NCBI RefSeq assembly: GCF_024807225.1
Contig: NZ_JANUCO010000001.1
Location: forward strand, 3,410,001-3,474,000
Direction: 5' to 3'
Length of the DNA stretch: 64,000 nt
Source: Chryseobacterium ginsenosidimutans
Lineage (GTDB): Bacteria > Bacteroidota > Bacteroidia > Flavobacteriales > Weeksellaceae
Of this stretch, positions 29,372-38,395 are shown piece by piece; positions within the stretch are counted from its first letter, which is position 1, and each line of letters starts with the position of its first letter. The notes under the pieces were generated by a model. It did no database searches. It saw only the letters and a program-made list of their open reading frames with translations, and was not told where the DNA came from. The translations under genes and the position numbers were made by a program.

Positions 29372-30448
29372 TTATTAAAAAAATATCCCTTTACAATTTT
29401 AAAAACCATTCTGAAAAAAAATTCGAATTTTCTCATCAAATCAATTGTTTTGTGGGAAATAACGGTGTGGGAAAAACCAATATTCTGGATGCCCTTCATT
29501 ATTTGTCTGTCGGGAAAAGTTTTTTAGGAAATACCGATACCAACAACATCAAAATAGACGAAGATTTTTTCACCATTGATGCTGAAATTCAGAATGATGA
29601 TAGCGAAGATACCATCAGAATTTCTCAGCCGAAAGAAGCAAAAAAAATCATTAAGAAAAACGATAAAAGCTACGATAGAATGGCAGATCATATTGGATAT
29701 TTGCCGAGTGTAATGATTTCTCCGTATGATTCTAACCTGATTTCGGATTCGGGAGAAAGCAGACGAAAGTTTCTGGATTCGATGATTTCTCAGACCGATT
29801 CAGAATATCTTTTTGATTTAATTCAGTACCAAAAAACAATTCAGCAAAGAAATGCCTTGTTAAAATACTTCGCCAAAAATCGAGTTTGGGATAAAGATTC
29901 TTTAGATATTTATGATGATCCGATCACCAGATTCGGAACAAAAATTTTCATTAAAAGAAGAAATTTTGTCGAGAAATTAAACCCGATTGTCAAGAATTTT
30001 TATCACATCATTTCCGGTGGAAAAGAAACAGTTTCCGTTCTTTATGAATCCCATTTACTGGAGAAACTCTTTTGAAAATTTACTAAAAGAAAGTTTGGAA
30101 AGAGACCGAATGTTGACTTACACTTCAAAAGGCATCCATAAAGACGATCTTCTTTTTGAAATGGATTCTGTTTTAATTAAAAAAATCGGTTCACAAGGTC
30201 AACAAAAATCATTCTTAATTTCTTTAAAACTAGCTCAAATGAGTCTTATAAAAGAGTTAACCAACAAAACTCCGATTCTCTTGCTGGATGATATTTTTGA
30301 TAAGCTGGATGACAGCCGCGTTTCTCAATTGATTGAATTGGTAAATCAGGAAAATTTCGGACAGATTTTTATTACCGATACGCACAGAGAACGTACAGAA
30401 AGTGTGGTGAAGAAAATTAATGAAGAGAGTATAATTTTTGAGATATGA
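29368..30448 (+). CDS. recF: DNA replication/repair protein RecF, frame broken by one extra base
   Basis: Recombination mediator ATPase that loads RecA at gaps, normally about 360 residues; 359 here when joined. Walker A GNNGVGKT at residues 30-37; SSRRKFLD-like ESRRKFLDSMI near residue 130; ABC signature SQGQQKSFLISLKLAQ; Walker B LLLDDIFDKLD; closing QIFITDTH. The uninterrupted frame stops at LLEKLF. Removing one A from the AAA at 30064-30066 gives LLENSFENLLKESLERDRM and the rest. The start overlaps the toxin stop. The DUF721 gene that normally follows recF comes after the four-helix-bundle cassette. Confidence 0.9.
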
Positions 30449-30450
30449 GC

Positions 30451-30957
30451 GAGATTCGGGATTCGAGGTTTGGGAATCGGGGTTTTGGGGTTTTAGTTTA
30501 GGGGAGATTTTAAGATTTAAATAATATAAAAACACACAAATGAGTTACAGAAATTTAGACATTTACAAAATGGCTTTCAGTTTATTTATAAAAACGCATA
30601 AAGCATCTTTTCTTCTTCCAAAGTATGAACTCTACGAACTTGGAAGTCAGTTAAGAAGATCTTCAGATTCTGTTATTACTAATATTGTAGAGGGTTATGG
30701 AAGATCTTGTTACAAAAATGATTACGTCAGATTTCTTGTATTTAGCCATGCAAGTAATGATGAAACCATCAATCATTTAGAGAAGATTATAATTTTATAT
30801 CCTGAATTTTCGTCAGAATTTGAAATTGTAAGGCAAGAGTATAATTTATTGGGAGGAAAAATAAATAATTATAAAAAGTGGGTAAAAGAAAACTGGAATG
30901 AAAATAATAACCAAAACATTCAATAACGCGAATCTGAAAACCCGTAACCCGCATCTC
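30451..30957. repeat. imperfect inverted G-rich flanks around the four-helix-bundle gene
   Basis: The G-rich segment at 30451-30481 (GAGATTCGGGATTCG...) and the C-rich segment at 30927-30957 (...CCCGTAACCCGCATCTC) are inverted copies with roughly 22 of 31 positions matching. Both stand out from the AT-rich surroundings and enclose only the four-helix-bundle gene, sitting exactly between recF and its usual partner DUF721. This looks like an inserted cassette. Confidence 0.45.
30540..30926 (+). CDS. four-helix bundle protein (23S rRNA-intervening-sequence family)
   Basis: A 128-residue protein of the S23/IVP four-helix bundle family (TIGR02436 type). SYRNLDIYKMAFSLFIKTHK is the first helix, LPKYELYELGSQLRRSSDSV the second with the signature LxxQLRRSS, then IVEGYGR and the last two helices. 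Members occur inside 23S rRNA intervening sequences, as diversity-generating-retroelement accessory proteins, and as scattered copies in Bacteroidota genomes. It is enclosed by inverted G-rich flanks, so probably a mobile insert. Confidence 0.88.
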   Translation: MSYRNLDIYKMAFSLFIKTHKASFLLPKYELYELGSQLRRSSDSVITNIVEGYGRSCYKNDYVRFLVFSHASNDETINHLEKIIILYPEFSSEFEIVRQEYNLLGGKINNYKKWVKENWNENNNQNIQ

Positions 30958-30961
30958 ATCT

Positions 30962-31258
30962 ATGAAAAGGAATAAAAAACGCGAATTTCAATCCTCAGAA
31001 CTTGTAAAATCTTTTGCAAGAATTCATGGTTTTGAACATAAACTGGTCGCTTTTGAGATCAAAGATTTTCTTGAAGAATACCTTGACGAAAGTCTGTTTC
31101 AGGAAATCAAAAGTGTAAATATCGAGGATAAATGTGTTGTCATAAAAATAAACTCACCTTTGTTGAAACATGATTTTCAGATGCGTAAAAGCTTTTATCT
31201 GAAAAAATTTCAGGATAAATTCGGAGAGGATAAATTTAATGATCTTCAGATTTTGTAG
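30962..31258 (+). CDS. DUF721 domain protein (DciA-like)
   Basis: A 98-residue protein of the DUF721 family; relatives include DciA, the ancestral loader of the replicative helicase DnaB. KRNKKREFQSSELVKSFARIHG opens it (basic N-terminus) and VNIEDKCVVIKINSPLLKHDFQMRK is the KH-like core. Usually next to recF; here the four-helix cassette lies between. Its 3' end overlaps the convergent Gcr gene by 23 bp. Confidence 0.8.
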   Translation: MKRNKKREFQSSELVKSFARIHGFEHKLVAFEIKDFLEEYLDESLFQEIKSVNIEDKCVVIKINSPLLKHDFQMRKSFYLKKFQDKFGEDKFNDLQIL

Positions 31259-33266
31259 TCATCGTACTGTTCATTAATTCATCTGCTTTTTCATCCAAAC
31301 CGGATCTTATAGGGATGAAAAATTTAAAGGGATGCTTGAGGAAATATTTAAAAATTCCTTTGTAGATCTCACTTACTTGTCCGAAATTAAGTTTTCTGGA
31401 CCTGAAAGCTAAAAACATAGACAAACTAAAACTCACTAAAAAGTTGAAGAATCCAATGACAAAAACGGTGATAAAAGAAATCCAGAAAGTATAAGAATCT
31501 ACAGAAAAATCTTTCCCGTACAACCCGATGGCGAAGTTTCCGGCTGCAAACGTGATGTGTCGAATATCCAGATCTAATCCTAAAAATGCCCCTACAGGAG
31601 CTGTTGCCCCAAGAAAAACACCAAACCAGAAATTTGAGATGATTCCAGGCCAGTTTTTAGCATAATATTTAGATAATCCTTTCGCAAATCTTTTTCCGAA
31701 AAGTCTTCGGATCGAAAGATTTTTTGCAATTCTTTCCGGTATCTGATAAAAAACAGAATTGTTCCCGATATTTCCTGAAATAATCCCTGAAATAAAAAGA
31801 TAAAACCCTGCAATACTCGCATGAAGAATCGCTTTTGAATTAAAAGGATCTAAATCTTTCAATAATTTATCTGATCTTTCTACAGCTAAATTTTGCGAGA
31901 AAAAGACATCTAAACCATAAATAATAATCAACGCAATAGGAAAAGACAGCAAAACATTCCCGACAAATGCAATAAACTGACTTCTGAATAATTTCGAAAC
32001 CAGATGCGCAAATTCTGTGCTGTTACTCTTTATATTTCCTTCTTCTGCCAAAACTTTGGTCATCGTTGCCGCGGTCATTGCGGGCTGTTTCGTTGCCAAA
32101 GTGAATCCCAATAAATAAATCATCACGAATCCCATCGCATAATTCATGGAATATAAAAATGCGTGCGAAAAATCACTTCCGGGAACATAGCCGTACAACA
32201 TTTTCAAAATACACAAAGCACCTACAATAATACCTCCACCACTGGCTTTGTAGAACATTTTCATATATTCCTTCTTGGTTGAAGTAATATAATGCGCTCC
32301 TGTTTCGGCGGTGTGATTGGTTATTAAATGTGAGATTAATCTCGTACTGTCATTAATTAAATCTGAGATATTATTTTTATGAGATTTATATCTTAAAATA
32401 TTAAAAATCAAATATTTAGAATTAATTAAAATATCCTTTTCTTCATCAATTACCAACAATTGGATGATCTCATAAATTCTTTGAACCTGTTGGCGGATTT
32501 TTAAAAGCGATTGATTAATTTTCCCCGAAATACCATATTTAGAGGAATTTTTAAAGGAAATATTGACAAATTCCAAGCATTGTTCAATATAAATTTTAAT
32601 CTGCTTATATCTGCTATCTTTTGAATGCAGCTGTAGCTCTTGATCTTTCTCAAATTCGGCAGCCAGTTCTTCAAGTTCATTTTGTAGAGCAAGAAACGGA
32701 TTGTCGAAGTTTCGGTACTGGGGAGCCATTCTCACGACTTCCACTTCCATAGCCGCTCCTGTTACGCGCCACGAAAGGATATTCATTGAAAAAAGCAGTT
32801 CTCTCCTCACTTCCGGCAGAATGATAAAATCTGAAACCCCAAGAATATTGAACAATTCATCGATCTCATTTTCAGGGAGATTTTGAAAATATTTCAAATC
32901 TTTTTCAGGTCTAAAACTGGTATTATCTATTAAATACCAAATCGTTTTATCATTAACTACAGGCGGTAAAATTTTATTAAGAATTCGTTTTTTAAATTCA
33001 GGAACAAAAGCATTTTCCGACAGAATATTGGCTTCAGTTAAGGATAAATTAAAAGTTCTTCCGCCAAAAATACGATGAAGGTAATATTTAAAACTTTCTG
33101 TATGTTGAGGATTATTTTTGAAAAAACTAAGGACATTGGTAAAATCCGACTTTTTTACGCTCTCCAAAAGTTCGGCAAACGGTTCCAGAGAAAGCGTTTC
33201 ATTCTTAAAAGAAAAGTATTTTTTAAGAACGGACTCAAAATTTGTGCTGGAATTAAAGAATTTCAT
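31236..33266 (-). CDS. Gcr-type 'site-specific recombinase' family membrane protein
   Basis: A 676-residue protein of the family annotated site-specific recombinase (PF10136, Gcr). The N-terminal ~310 residues are soluble and helical; residues ~330-660 contain several hydrophobic helices (GGGIIVGALCILKMLYGYVPG, YAMGFVMIYLLGFTLATKQPA with the conserved ATKQPAMTA, and further ones), so it is an inner-membrane protein. The recombinase name is historical and I see no catalytic motif of tyrosine or serine recombinases. Function is therefore open. 13 bp separate it from mtgA upstream, so they are likely an operon. Confidence 0.82.
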   Translation of the reverse strand: MKFFNSSTNFESVLKKYFSFKNETLSLEPFAELLESVKKSDFTNVLSFFKNNPQHTESFKYYLHRIFGGRTFNLSLTEANILSENAFVPEFKKRILNKILPPVVNDKTIWYLIDNTSFRPEKDLKYFQNLPENEIDELFNILGVSDFIILPEVRRELLFSMNILSWRVTGAAMEVEVVRMAPQYRNFDNPFLALQNELEELAAEFEKDQELQLHSKDSRYKQIKIYIEQCLEFVNISFKNSSKYGISGKINQSLLKIRQQVQRIYEIIQLLVIDEEKDILINSKYLIFNILRYKSHKNNISDLINDSTRLISHLITNHTAETGAHYITSTKKEYMKMFYKASGGGIIVGALCILKMLYGYVPGSDFSHAFLYSMNYAMGFVMIYLLGFTLATKQPAMTAATMTKVLAEEGNIKSNSTEFAHLVSKLFRSQFIAFVGNVLLSFPIALIIIYGLDVFFSQNLAVERSDKLLKDLDPFNSKAILHASIAGFYLFISGIISGNIGNNSVFYQIPERIAKNLSIRRLFGKRFAKGLSKYYAKNWPGIISNFWFGVFLGATAPVGAFLGLDLDIRHITFAAGNFAIGLYGKDFSVDSYTFWISFITVFVIGFFNFLVSFSLSMFLAFRSRKLNFGQVSEIYKGIFKYFLKHPFKFFIPIRSGLDEKADELMNSTMTTKSEDH

Positions 33267-33279
33267 TAGTACAAAGATA

Positions 33280-33924
33280 CTATTTCAAACTCACATTCCT
33301 CATTTGTCTCATGATCCAATTGTGTTTCTTTCTTAAATATGCCGATGGATTCTTAGGATCATACTTCTTTGGATTGGGTAAAACTGCTGCAATCCAAGCT
33401 GCCTCAGAGGTGGTAAGATCTTTGGAAGATTTCCCGAAATAATATTGTGAAGCTGCTTCAATCCCGAAAACTCCCTGTCCCATTTCGATTGAATTCAAAT
33501 ATCTTTCAAGAATAATATCCTTATTCCAGACCTTTTCTATGATAAAAGTGTACACCGCTTCCAACCCTTTTCTGAACCAGCTTCTGCCTTGCCAAAGGAA
33601 AATATTTTTTGCCGTTTGCTGAGAAATTGTGCTTCCACCTCTTATTTTTTTCCCTTTTTCATTGTTTTTCATAGCCTTTTCGATCGCCGTATAATCAAAC
33701 CCGTTGTGAGAGAAAAATTTTTGATCTTCTGAAGCGATAACCGCTTTTTTCACGTTATTTCCCATCTCGTCGTAGGAAATATAATCTCTCTGCAGTCTTC
33801 CGTATTCGAAAAGTCCGCCTATCTGAGTAATCGTAATTGGCGCATTGAAAAATCTTCCCCAAACGATGAATACAACATTCAGGATCAGAACGATAAAGAT
33901 AATTTGTTTAATTTTTTTCCACAT
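33280..33924 (-). CDS. mtgA: monofunctional biosynthetic peptidoglycan transglycosylase
   Basis: A 214-residue GT51 enzyme that polymerises lipid II into glycan strands, anchored by one N-terminal helix (residues 6-27). The conserved GT51 segments are present: ASEDQKFFSHNGFD with the catalytic glutamate near residue 65, the GGSTISQQTAKNIFLW motif, then KVWNKDIILERYLNSIEMGQGVFG (in parts) with the second catalytic glutamate, and TTSEAAWIAAVLPNP. No transpeptidase domain. The length is normal for MtgA. Confidence 0.92.
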   Translation of the reverse strand: MWKKIKQIIFIVLILNVVFIVWGRFFNAPITITQIGGLFEYGRLQRDYISYDEMGNNVKKAVIASEDQKFFSHNGFDYTAIEKAMKNNEKGKKIRGGSTISQQTAKNIFLWQGRSWFRKGLEAVYTFIIEKVWNKDIILERYLNSIEMGQGVFGIEAASQYYFGKSSKDLTTSEAAWIAAVLPNPKKYDPKNPSAYLRKKHNWIMRQMRNVSLK

Positions 33925-33966
33925 AATCTTGTAAAAAGGAATTCAAAAATAAGCAAATACTCCGAG

Positions 33967-35013
33967 TTATTGCAACTCTTTCATATAAGTCAGCTGATAA
34001 TCCGGTAAAAGTTCGGGATGAAAAATTTTAATATAATCCTTCAAAACAAGGTCTGATCGCACTACGCCACTCTCGAAAAAGTCATTTGCCTGCGCTCTTT
34101 CCTTGCCTGTAATCACGTAGATTTTTCCTTTATTAAAGACATTTAACTTGCCATAAAAAGGATTCATGCTCAACATCTCTTTTTTGGAAATATGATTTCC
34201 TGCATTTACCCAATACTGAACCTCATCTGATTTGGCATAAACCTCTTCAAAGCTCATCGTTACAGCTTTTTCTTCTGAATTATTTTTTAAAACATAATTG
34301 GCATTGGCATCCGAAATAAAATTCGCCACAGAAGTTTTTCCACCCGGAAGATACCAAACATCGCCGTACATTTCGTTTGCTAAAACGGTCGGTTTTTCTT
34401 TTGCTTTTAAGGCTAATTGTTTTAAATCCTTATAGTTTTTCTCAACTTCCTGATATTTGGTTTCGGCTTCTTTATCTTTTCCTAAAAGTTTCCCGAAAAG
34501 CTTGATGTAAGCTGTCTTTTCTAAAGGTTTCTGCTCCATATATTCGTCAAGAAAAACCACCTGAATTCCGTTATTTTTCAATAATTGATAGGTATTGTCA
34601 AAACTTGCAATATGATTGGTAAAAACAGCATCAGGTTTTAAAGAAAGAATTTTTTCTACATCGTATTTCTGTTCGTTTCCTACATTTTGAATTTTCCCTT
34701 CCTTCAATAAACTCTGTATTTTTTCAGAAAAAATGTATTCCGGACTGGAAACTCCGATCACTAGATTTTCTGCTCCAAGCTCCGAAATATATCCCGCCAT
34801 ACTCGCATTAAGGAGAATAATTTTCTTAAAAGGAATTTGATTTTGTTTAAAATCATAAGTGAAATTTCCCGATTTCAGATTCAAAACTCCATTTTGCTCC
34901 TTGTATTGCACAAGATTTGAGATTGAAGTCGATTCTGAAGACGAAATTTTTGGTTCTCTTTTACAAGCGGTTAGCGTGAAAAACGCGATTAACAGTAAAA
35001 TTCTTGGTTTCAT
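33967..35013 (-). CDS. ABC transporter substrate-binding lipoprotein (BtuF/FecB-like)
   Basis: A 348-residue periplasmic-binding protein of the metal-chelate class (Peripla_BP_2), binding a cobalamin, haem or siderophore-type ligand. The signal peptide ends TLTAC, so it is lipid-anchored at about residue 17. VVFLDEYMEQKPLEKTAYI and the bilobal spacing with a central long helix (KYQEVEKNYKDLKQLALKAK) fit the fold; PGGKTSVANFISDANANYVL is a typical C-lobe motif. No permease or ATPase gene is adjacent, so its partners are elsewhere. Confidence 0.82.
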   Translation of the reverse strand: MKPRILLLIAFFTLTACKREPKISSSESTSISNLVQYKEQNGVLNLKSGNFTYDFKQNQIPFKKIILLNASMAGYISELGAENLVIGVSSPEYIFSEKIQSLLKEGKIQNVGNEQKYDVEKILSLKPDAVFTNHIASFDNTYQLLKNNGIQVVFLDEYMEQKPLEKTAYIKLFGKLLGKDKEAETKYQEVEKNYKDLKQLALKAKEKPTVLANEMYGDVWYLPGGKTSVANFISDANANYVLKNNSEEKAVTMSFEEVYAKSDEVQYWVNAGNHISKKEMLSMNPFYGKLNVFNKGKIYVITGKERAQANDFFESGVVRSDLVLKDYIKIFHPELLPDYQLTYMKELQ

Positions 35014-35037
35014 CTTTCAAAGAAAAGAAAAAAGTGC

Positions 35038-35045
35038 TATATTTG
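35038..35045 (+). promoter_or_regulatory. -7 element for tRNA-Arg
   Basis: TATATTTG matches TAnnTTTG exactly, 28 bp before the mature tRNA start. A clear -33 TTTG is not seen. Confidence 0.55.
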
Positions 35046-35072
35046 CAAACCCTTAATCAATAAGGAAACAAC

Positions 35073-35146
35073 GGCCTCGTGGCGCAACTGAATAGCGCAT
35101 CTGATTACGGCTCAGAAGGTTACAGGTTTGAATCCTGTCGAGGTCA
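35073..35146 (+). tRNA. tRNA-Arg (anticodon ACG)
   Basis: A 74-base cloverleaf. Acceptor stem GGCCTCG pairs with CGAGGTC (one G-U), D stem GCGC/GCGC, anticodon stem TCTGA/TCAGA with loop TTACGGC giving anticodon ACG (A34 read as inosine), T stem ACAGG/CCTGT with loop TTTGAAT, discriminator A. CCA is not encoded. A terminator follows at once. Confidence 0.95.
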
Positions 35147-35150
35147 CAAG

Positions 35151-35191
35151 ACCGACATTTGAAGTTTTAACTCTCTTATGTCGGTTTTTTT
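35151..35191 (+). terminator. terminator after tRNA-Arg
   Basis: ACCGACAT and ATGTCGGT form an 8-bp stem around a 19-base loop, followed by seven T. Confidence 0.8.
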
Positions 35192-35193
35192 AT

Positions 35194-35475
35194 TCCCTAA
35201 TCCACTGTTATACTGATAGATACACTGGGCGACAATATTCATTTTAGGTGTTTGAAAACTTTTTCCGTCAAATTCAACTTTTTGAGGAAATATCAAACAC
35301 CCTATCGTTCTTTTTGTTTGAAGATCACCCTGCTGGTAGAGGTTTGCAAGGTTTTCTATTGAACTAAGCGCGTTCTCGATTTTTGTTTTGATGTCAAGTT
35401 ATTTGCTGTCCAAAAAGATGTATTGAAGTTCCTGTTCCAGTTGTTCAATTTATGATCTTGTGAGCATTTTAATCT
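35194..35475 (-). pseudogene. C-terminal remnant of a serine-recombinase family protein
   Basis: Read on the minus strand, the frame gives KMLTRS, stop, IEQLEQELQYIFLDSK, stop, LDIKTKIENALSSIENLANL followed by YQQGDLQTKRTIGCLIFPQ and KVEFDGKSFQTPKMN. The coiled coil followed by LYQQG..KR.I...FP...FDG..F.T matches the C-terminal part of Bacteroidota recombinase (resolvase) proteins. Two in-frame TAA codons (probably from CAA) and the missing N-terminal catalytic domain mark it as dead. It lies directly behind tRNA-Arg, a common integration site. Confidence 0.5.
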
Positions 35476-35531
35476 TTATAATCATCTTCATCCAATTGTT
35501 GAAATACAACAATCTTTACTGGCTGATAAAA

Positions 35532-35954
35532 ACGATTGAAGCAATCATTGATCAAATGGTCATCTGTTGTTTTTATCTTTCTAATGGAAATCCTCATTCT
35601 GGTGAAAAATTCGATTATAAGTTTTCCTGAATCAAAAGACTAAAGAAGCGAACCAATCAGCTCGTCGATATGGAGCTTCCTGTTATTCTTATCGGTGATT
35701 TTAATATCATACCAACTACTTGGAGGTCTACAAACCTGAAAAATGATGCGCTTTACAGGATAGAAGTAAGATACGTTCTGGGATTATCTCTACAAAGCTT
35801 ACGATAGTGATACAGGAATTCGCCTCGATCATTTTCTTTTGAATCCTTTTTACAGCCGATGTTGAAATCTACCGGTGTAGACAAACATGTTCGTGGATGG
35901 CAAAAAAGCAGTGACCATGCTCCGGTGTGGATTGAACTGGATAAAAACGGATAA
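35532..35954 (+). pseudogene. decayed exodeoxyribonuclease III (xth-like)
   Basis: Pieces in several frames read LSNGNPHSGEKFDYK, then RTNQLVDMELPVILIGDFNI with IPT, then NDALYRIEVR, DYLYKAYDSDTGIRLDHFLL and finally GVDKHVRGWQKSSDHAPVWI. These are the NGN, GDFN, RxDH and SDHxP landmarks of exonuclease III in the right order. Frameshifts and missing segments between them (the region between ALYR and DYLYK is deleted) show it is a relic. Confidence 0.7.
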
Positions 35955-36247
35955 TTACAAATTATAATAATGAACAGAAACTGCCAAAATCATTAAAATT
36001 GAATTTTTCATAATATTATATAAATTACTTGGTGAATTGTTATTTAAGATTGCTCTTTTCAAACCGTAACCATTTATTTGCCAAACATTTCCACAAAAAA
36101 TATAAATTTTCAGAGCATGGTATTCAAAGTTGATCTATATGTAGTTTCTAAAGTTGACCAAAATTATTTGGCATAAAAAATGATATTAAGTTCATTAATC
36201 AACTTTTATAAAAAATATTAGTATATTTATAAACTAAATATGTTGTC

Positions 36248-36919
36248 ATGAATTATAAGATCACCCAAGAAGTTATAGGCTTATTAGAACAATTTGAAGC
36301 AGAAAATACGACAAAGTCTTATTCTCCGGATATTCTAGGCTTTAAAAAATGGATAAGTGATCAGGAAGCATCTGCTCAATTTACCAAGAAAGATGAACCT
36401 TACTGGGAAGGGAAGGAAAATGGCAGAACACCCGAAAGCGCCATTAGTACTCTACTCGTCCATATTAACAGATACGCCAAAACCTATTCTAAATCAGCGA
36501 TTGCAGATTCAGACTTTTCCACTCAGGAAGATTTTATTTATTTGATTAATTTAAAAGCTTTCGGAAAAATGACAAAAACAGAACTCATCAAAAAAAACAT
36601 CCATGATAAACCGGCAGGAATGCTGATTATCAAAAGATTATTAAATAACAAATGGATTGAACAGATTGATTCTGAAAATGATAAACGTAATAAGGTAATC
36701 AATATTACCGAAAAAGGACTACAGGCGTTAGAACTTCAGATGAAAAATATCAGGAGTGCCACAGAAATCGTAACAGGGAATTTGAATCATCATGAAAAGA
36801 TAGAATTGATCCGCATTCTCCATAAGCTCGAGCATTTTCATAACCCCATATTTTCCCGTAATATCAATAGCAAAGACCTAATCAATACTGTTCATAAAGA
36901 GTATTTATTTAAAAATTAA
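36248..36919 (+). CDS. MarR family transcriptional regulator of the carotenoid operon
   Basis: A 223-residue winged-helix regulator. The central part (FIYLINLKAFGKMTKTELIKK then KPAGMLIIKRLLNNKWIEQI, in two parts) is the MarR helix-turn-helix, followed by the wing DSENDKRNKVINITEKGLQAL. It is longer at the N-terminus than classic MarR by about 60 residues. It lies 3 bp before crtI on the same strand, so it very likely regulates the carotenoid genes and itself. What signal it senses is unknown. Confidence 0.85.
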   Translation: MNYKITQEVIGLLEQFEAENTTKSYSPDILGFKKWISDQEASAQFTKKDEPYWEGKENGRTPESAISTLLVHINRYAKTYSKSAIADSDFSTQEDFIYLINLKAFGKMTKTELIKKNIHDKPAGMLIIKRLLNNKWIEQIDSENDKRNKVINITEKGLQALELQMKNIRSATEIVTGNLNHHEKIELIRILHKLEHFHNPIFSRNINSKDLINTVHKEYLFKN

Positions 36920-36922
36920 ATC

Positions 36923-38390
36923 ATGAAAAAGAAAATTGCGGTCATTGGCTCGGGTTTTTCGGGGTTGTCTGCTGCTGCCTATGCTGCAAAAGACGGTCAT
37001 GAAGTTCATTTGTTTGAAAAAAATAATGATGTTGGAGGAAGAGCCAGAAATTTTAAGACTGAGAACGGTTATACTTTTGATATGGGACCAAGTTGGTATT
37101 GGATGCCGGATATTATTGAATCTTTTTTTGAAGACTTCGGGCAGTCTATTTCAGATTTTTATACACTTATTCCTTTAGATCCGCAATTTGAAATGGTTTT
37201 TGATGATGGAGTAATGGGCATTCCGCACAACTATGAAGAGATGAAAACTCTTTTCGAAAAAACTGAAACCGGTGCCGGAAAAATGCTTGATAAATTAATG
37301 GCAGATGCCCAATATAAATATGAAGTAGGCATGAAAGATTTTGTTAATAAACCTTGTCATTCATGGTTTGAATTTGTTTCTCCGAAAATAGCGAAAAGTG
37401 CATTAAAACTGGATTTATTAACGAATTTTAAAAGCTTTGTCAGAAAATATTTTTCTCATCCAAAACTGATTATGTTAATGGAATTTCCTGTGATTTTTCT
37501 GGGAGCGGCTCCAAAAGACATTCCTGCATTATACAGCCTGATGAATTATGGTGGCTATAAATTGGGAACTTGGTATCCGATGGGTGGATTTTCAAAAATT
37601 ATTGATGCGATGAAAGATATTGCTGTAAAACAAGCAGTTGAAATTAACTGCAACGCCAATGTAGAAAAAATCATCGTAAAAGATGGAAGGGCTTCAGGTT
37701 TAGTAGTCAATCAACAGGAAATTGATTTTGATGTTATCATTGCTTCGTCCGATTATCATCATACTGAAACCTTACTTCCAAGAGAATTCAGAAATTACGA
37801 TGAAAAATATTGGGAAAAACGAATTTTTGCTCCCTCCTGTCTGATTTATTATTTAGGTTTTAAAGAAAAGATCCCGAATCTTATTCATCATACTTTATTT
37901 TTTGAAAACAATTTGGATCTTCATACCGAAGAGATTTACTCCGATAAAAAATGGCCTACAAAACCTTTGTTTTATGCATGTTGCCCTTCGAAAACAGATC
38001 CTTCTGTAGCGCCTGAAAACTCCGAAAATATATTTCTTTTGATGCCTGTTGCAACCGGAATAGAAGATTCTGAAGAAATCAGGGAAATTTATTTTAAAGA
38101 AATGATCTCAAGATTAGAAAAGCACACCGGAGCTTCTGATCTTTTGTCTAAAATTGATTATAAAAAAAGCTATTGCATAAAAGATTTTAAAGAAGATTAT
38201 AATGCGTATCAGGGAAATGCCTACGGTCTTGCCAATACACTTTCTCAAACAGCAGTTTTAAAACCATCGATTCAGAATAAAAAATTAAAAAACCTCTTTT
38301 ATACAGGGCAGCTTACCGTTCCGGGACCGGGAGTTTCCACCCTCCATAATTTCCGGAAAAATAGCCGCATATGAAGCCATTAAAAATTAA
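36923..38390 (+). CDS. crtI: phytoene desaturase CrtI, 3' end frameshifted by one extra base
   Basis: FAD-dependent desaturase taking phytoene to lycopene; 488 residues when joined, normal length. FAD-binding motif GSGFSGL at residues 9-15 followed by EKNNDVGGRARNF. The frame as read ends PGPGVSTLHNFRKNSRI, which breaks the family's closing motif. Dropping one T of the TTT at 38334-38336 restores PGPGVPPSIISGKIAAYEAI and a stop at 38390, 5 bp before crtB. Second gene of the operon. If the extra base were real, the C-terminal FAD-contact segment would be lost and the strain would be unpigmented. Confidence 0.92.
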
Positions 38391-38395
38391 TTGAT

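Noticed and set aside
29368..30448. Programmed frameshift in recF
   Set aside because: No slippery heptamer or downstream structure was seen, and seven unrelated genes show the same extra base in the same context, which favours an artefact or polymorphism.
31236..33266. Mobile-element recombinase
   Set aside because: The family name 'site-specific recombinase' is historical; the protein is a multi-helix membrane protein without recombinase catalytic motifs.
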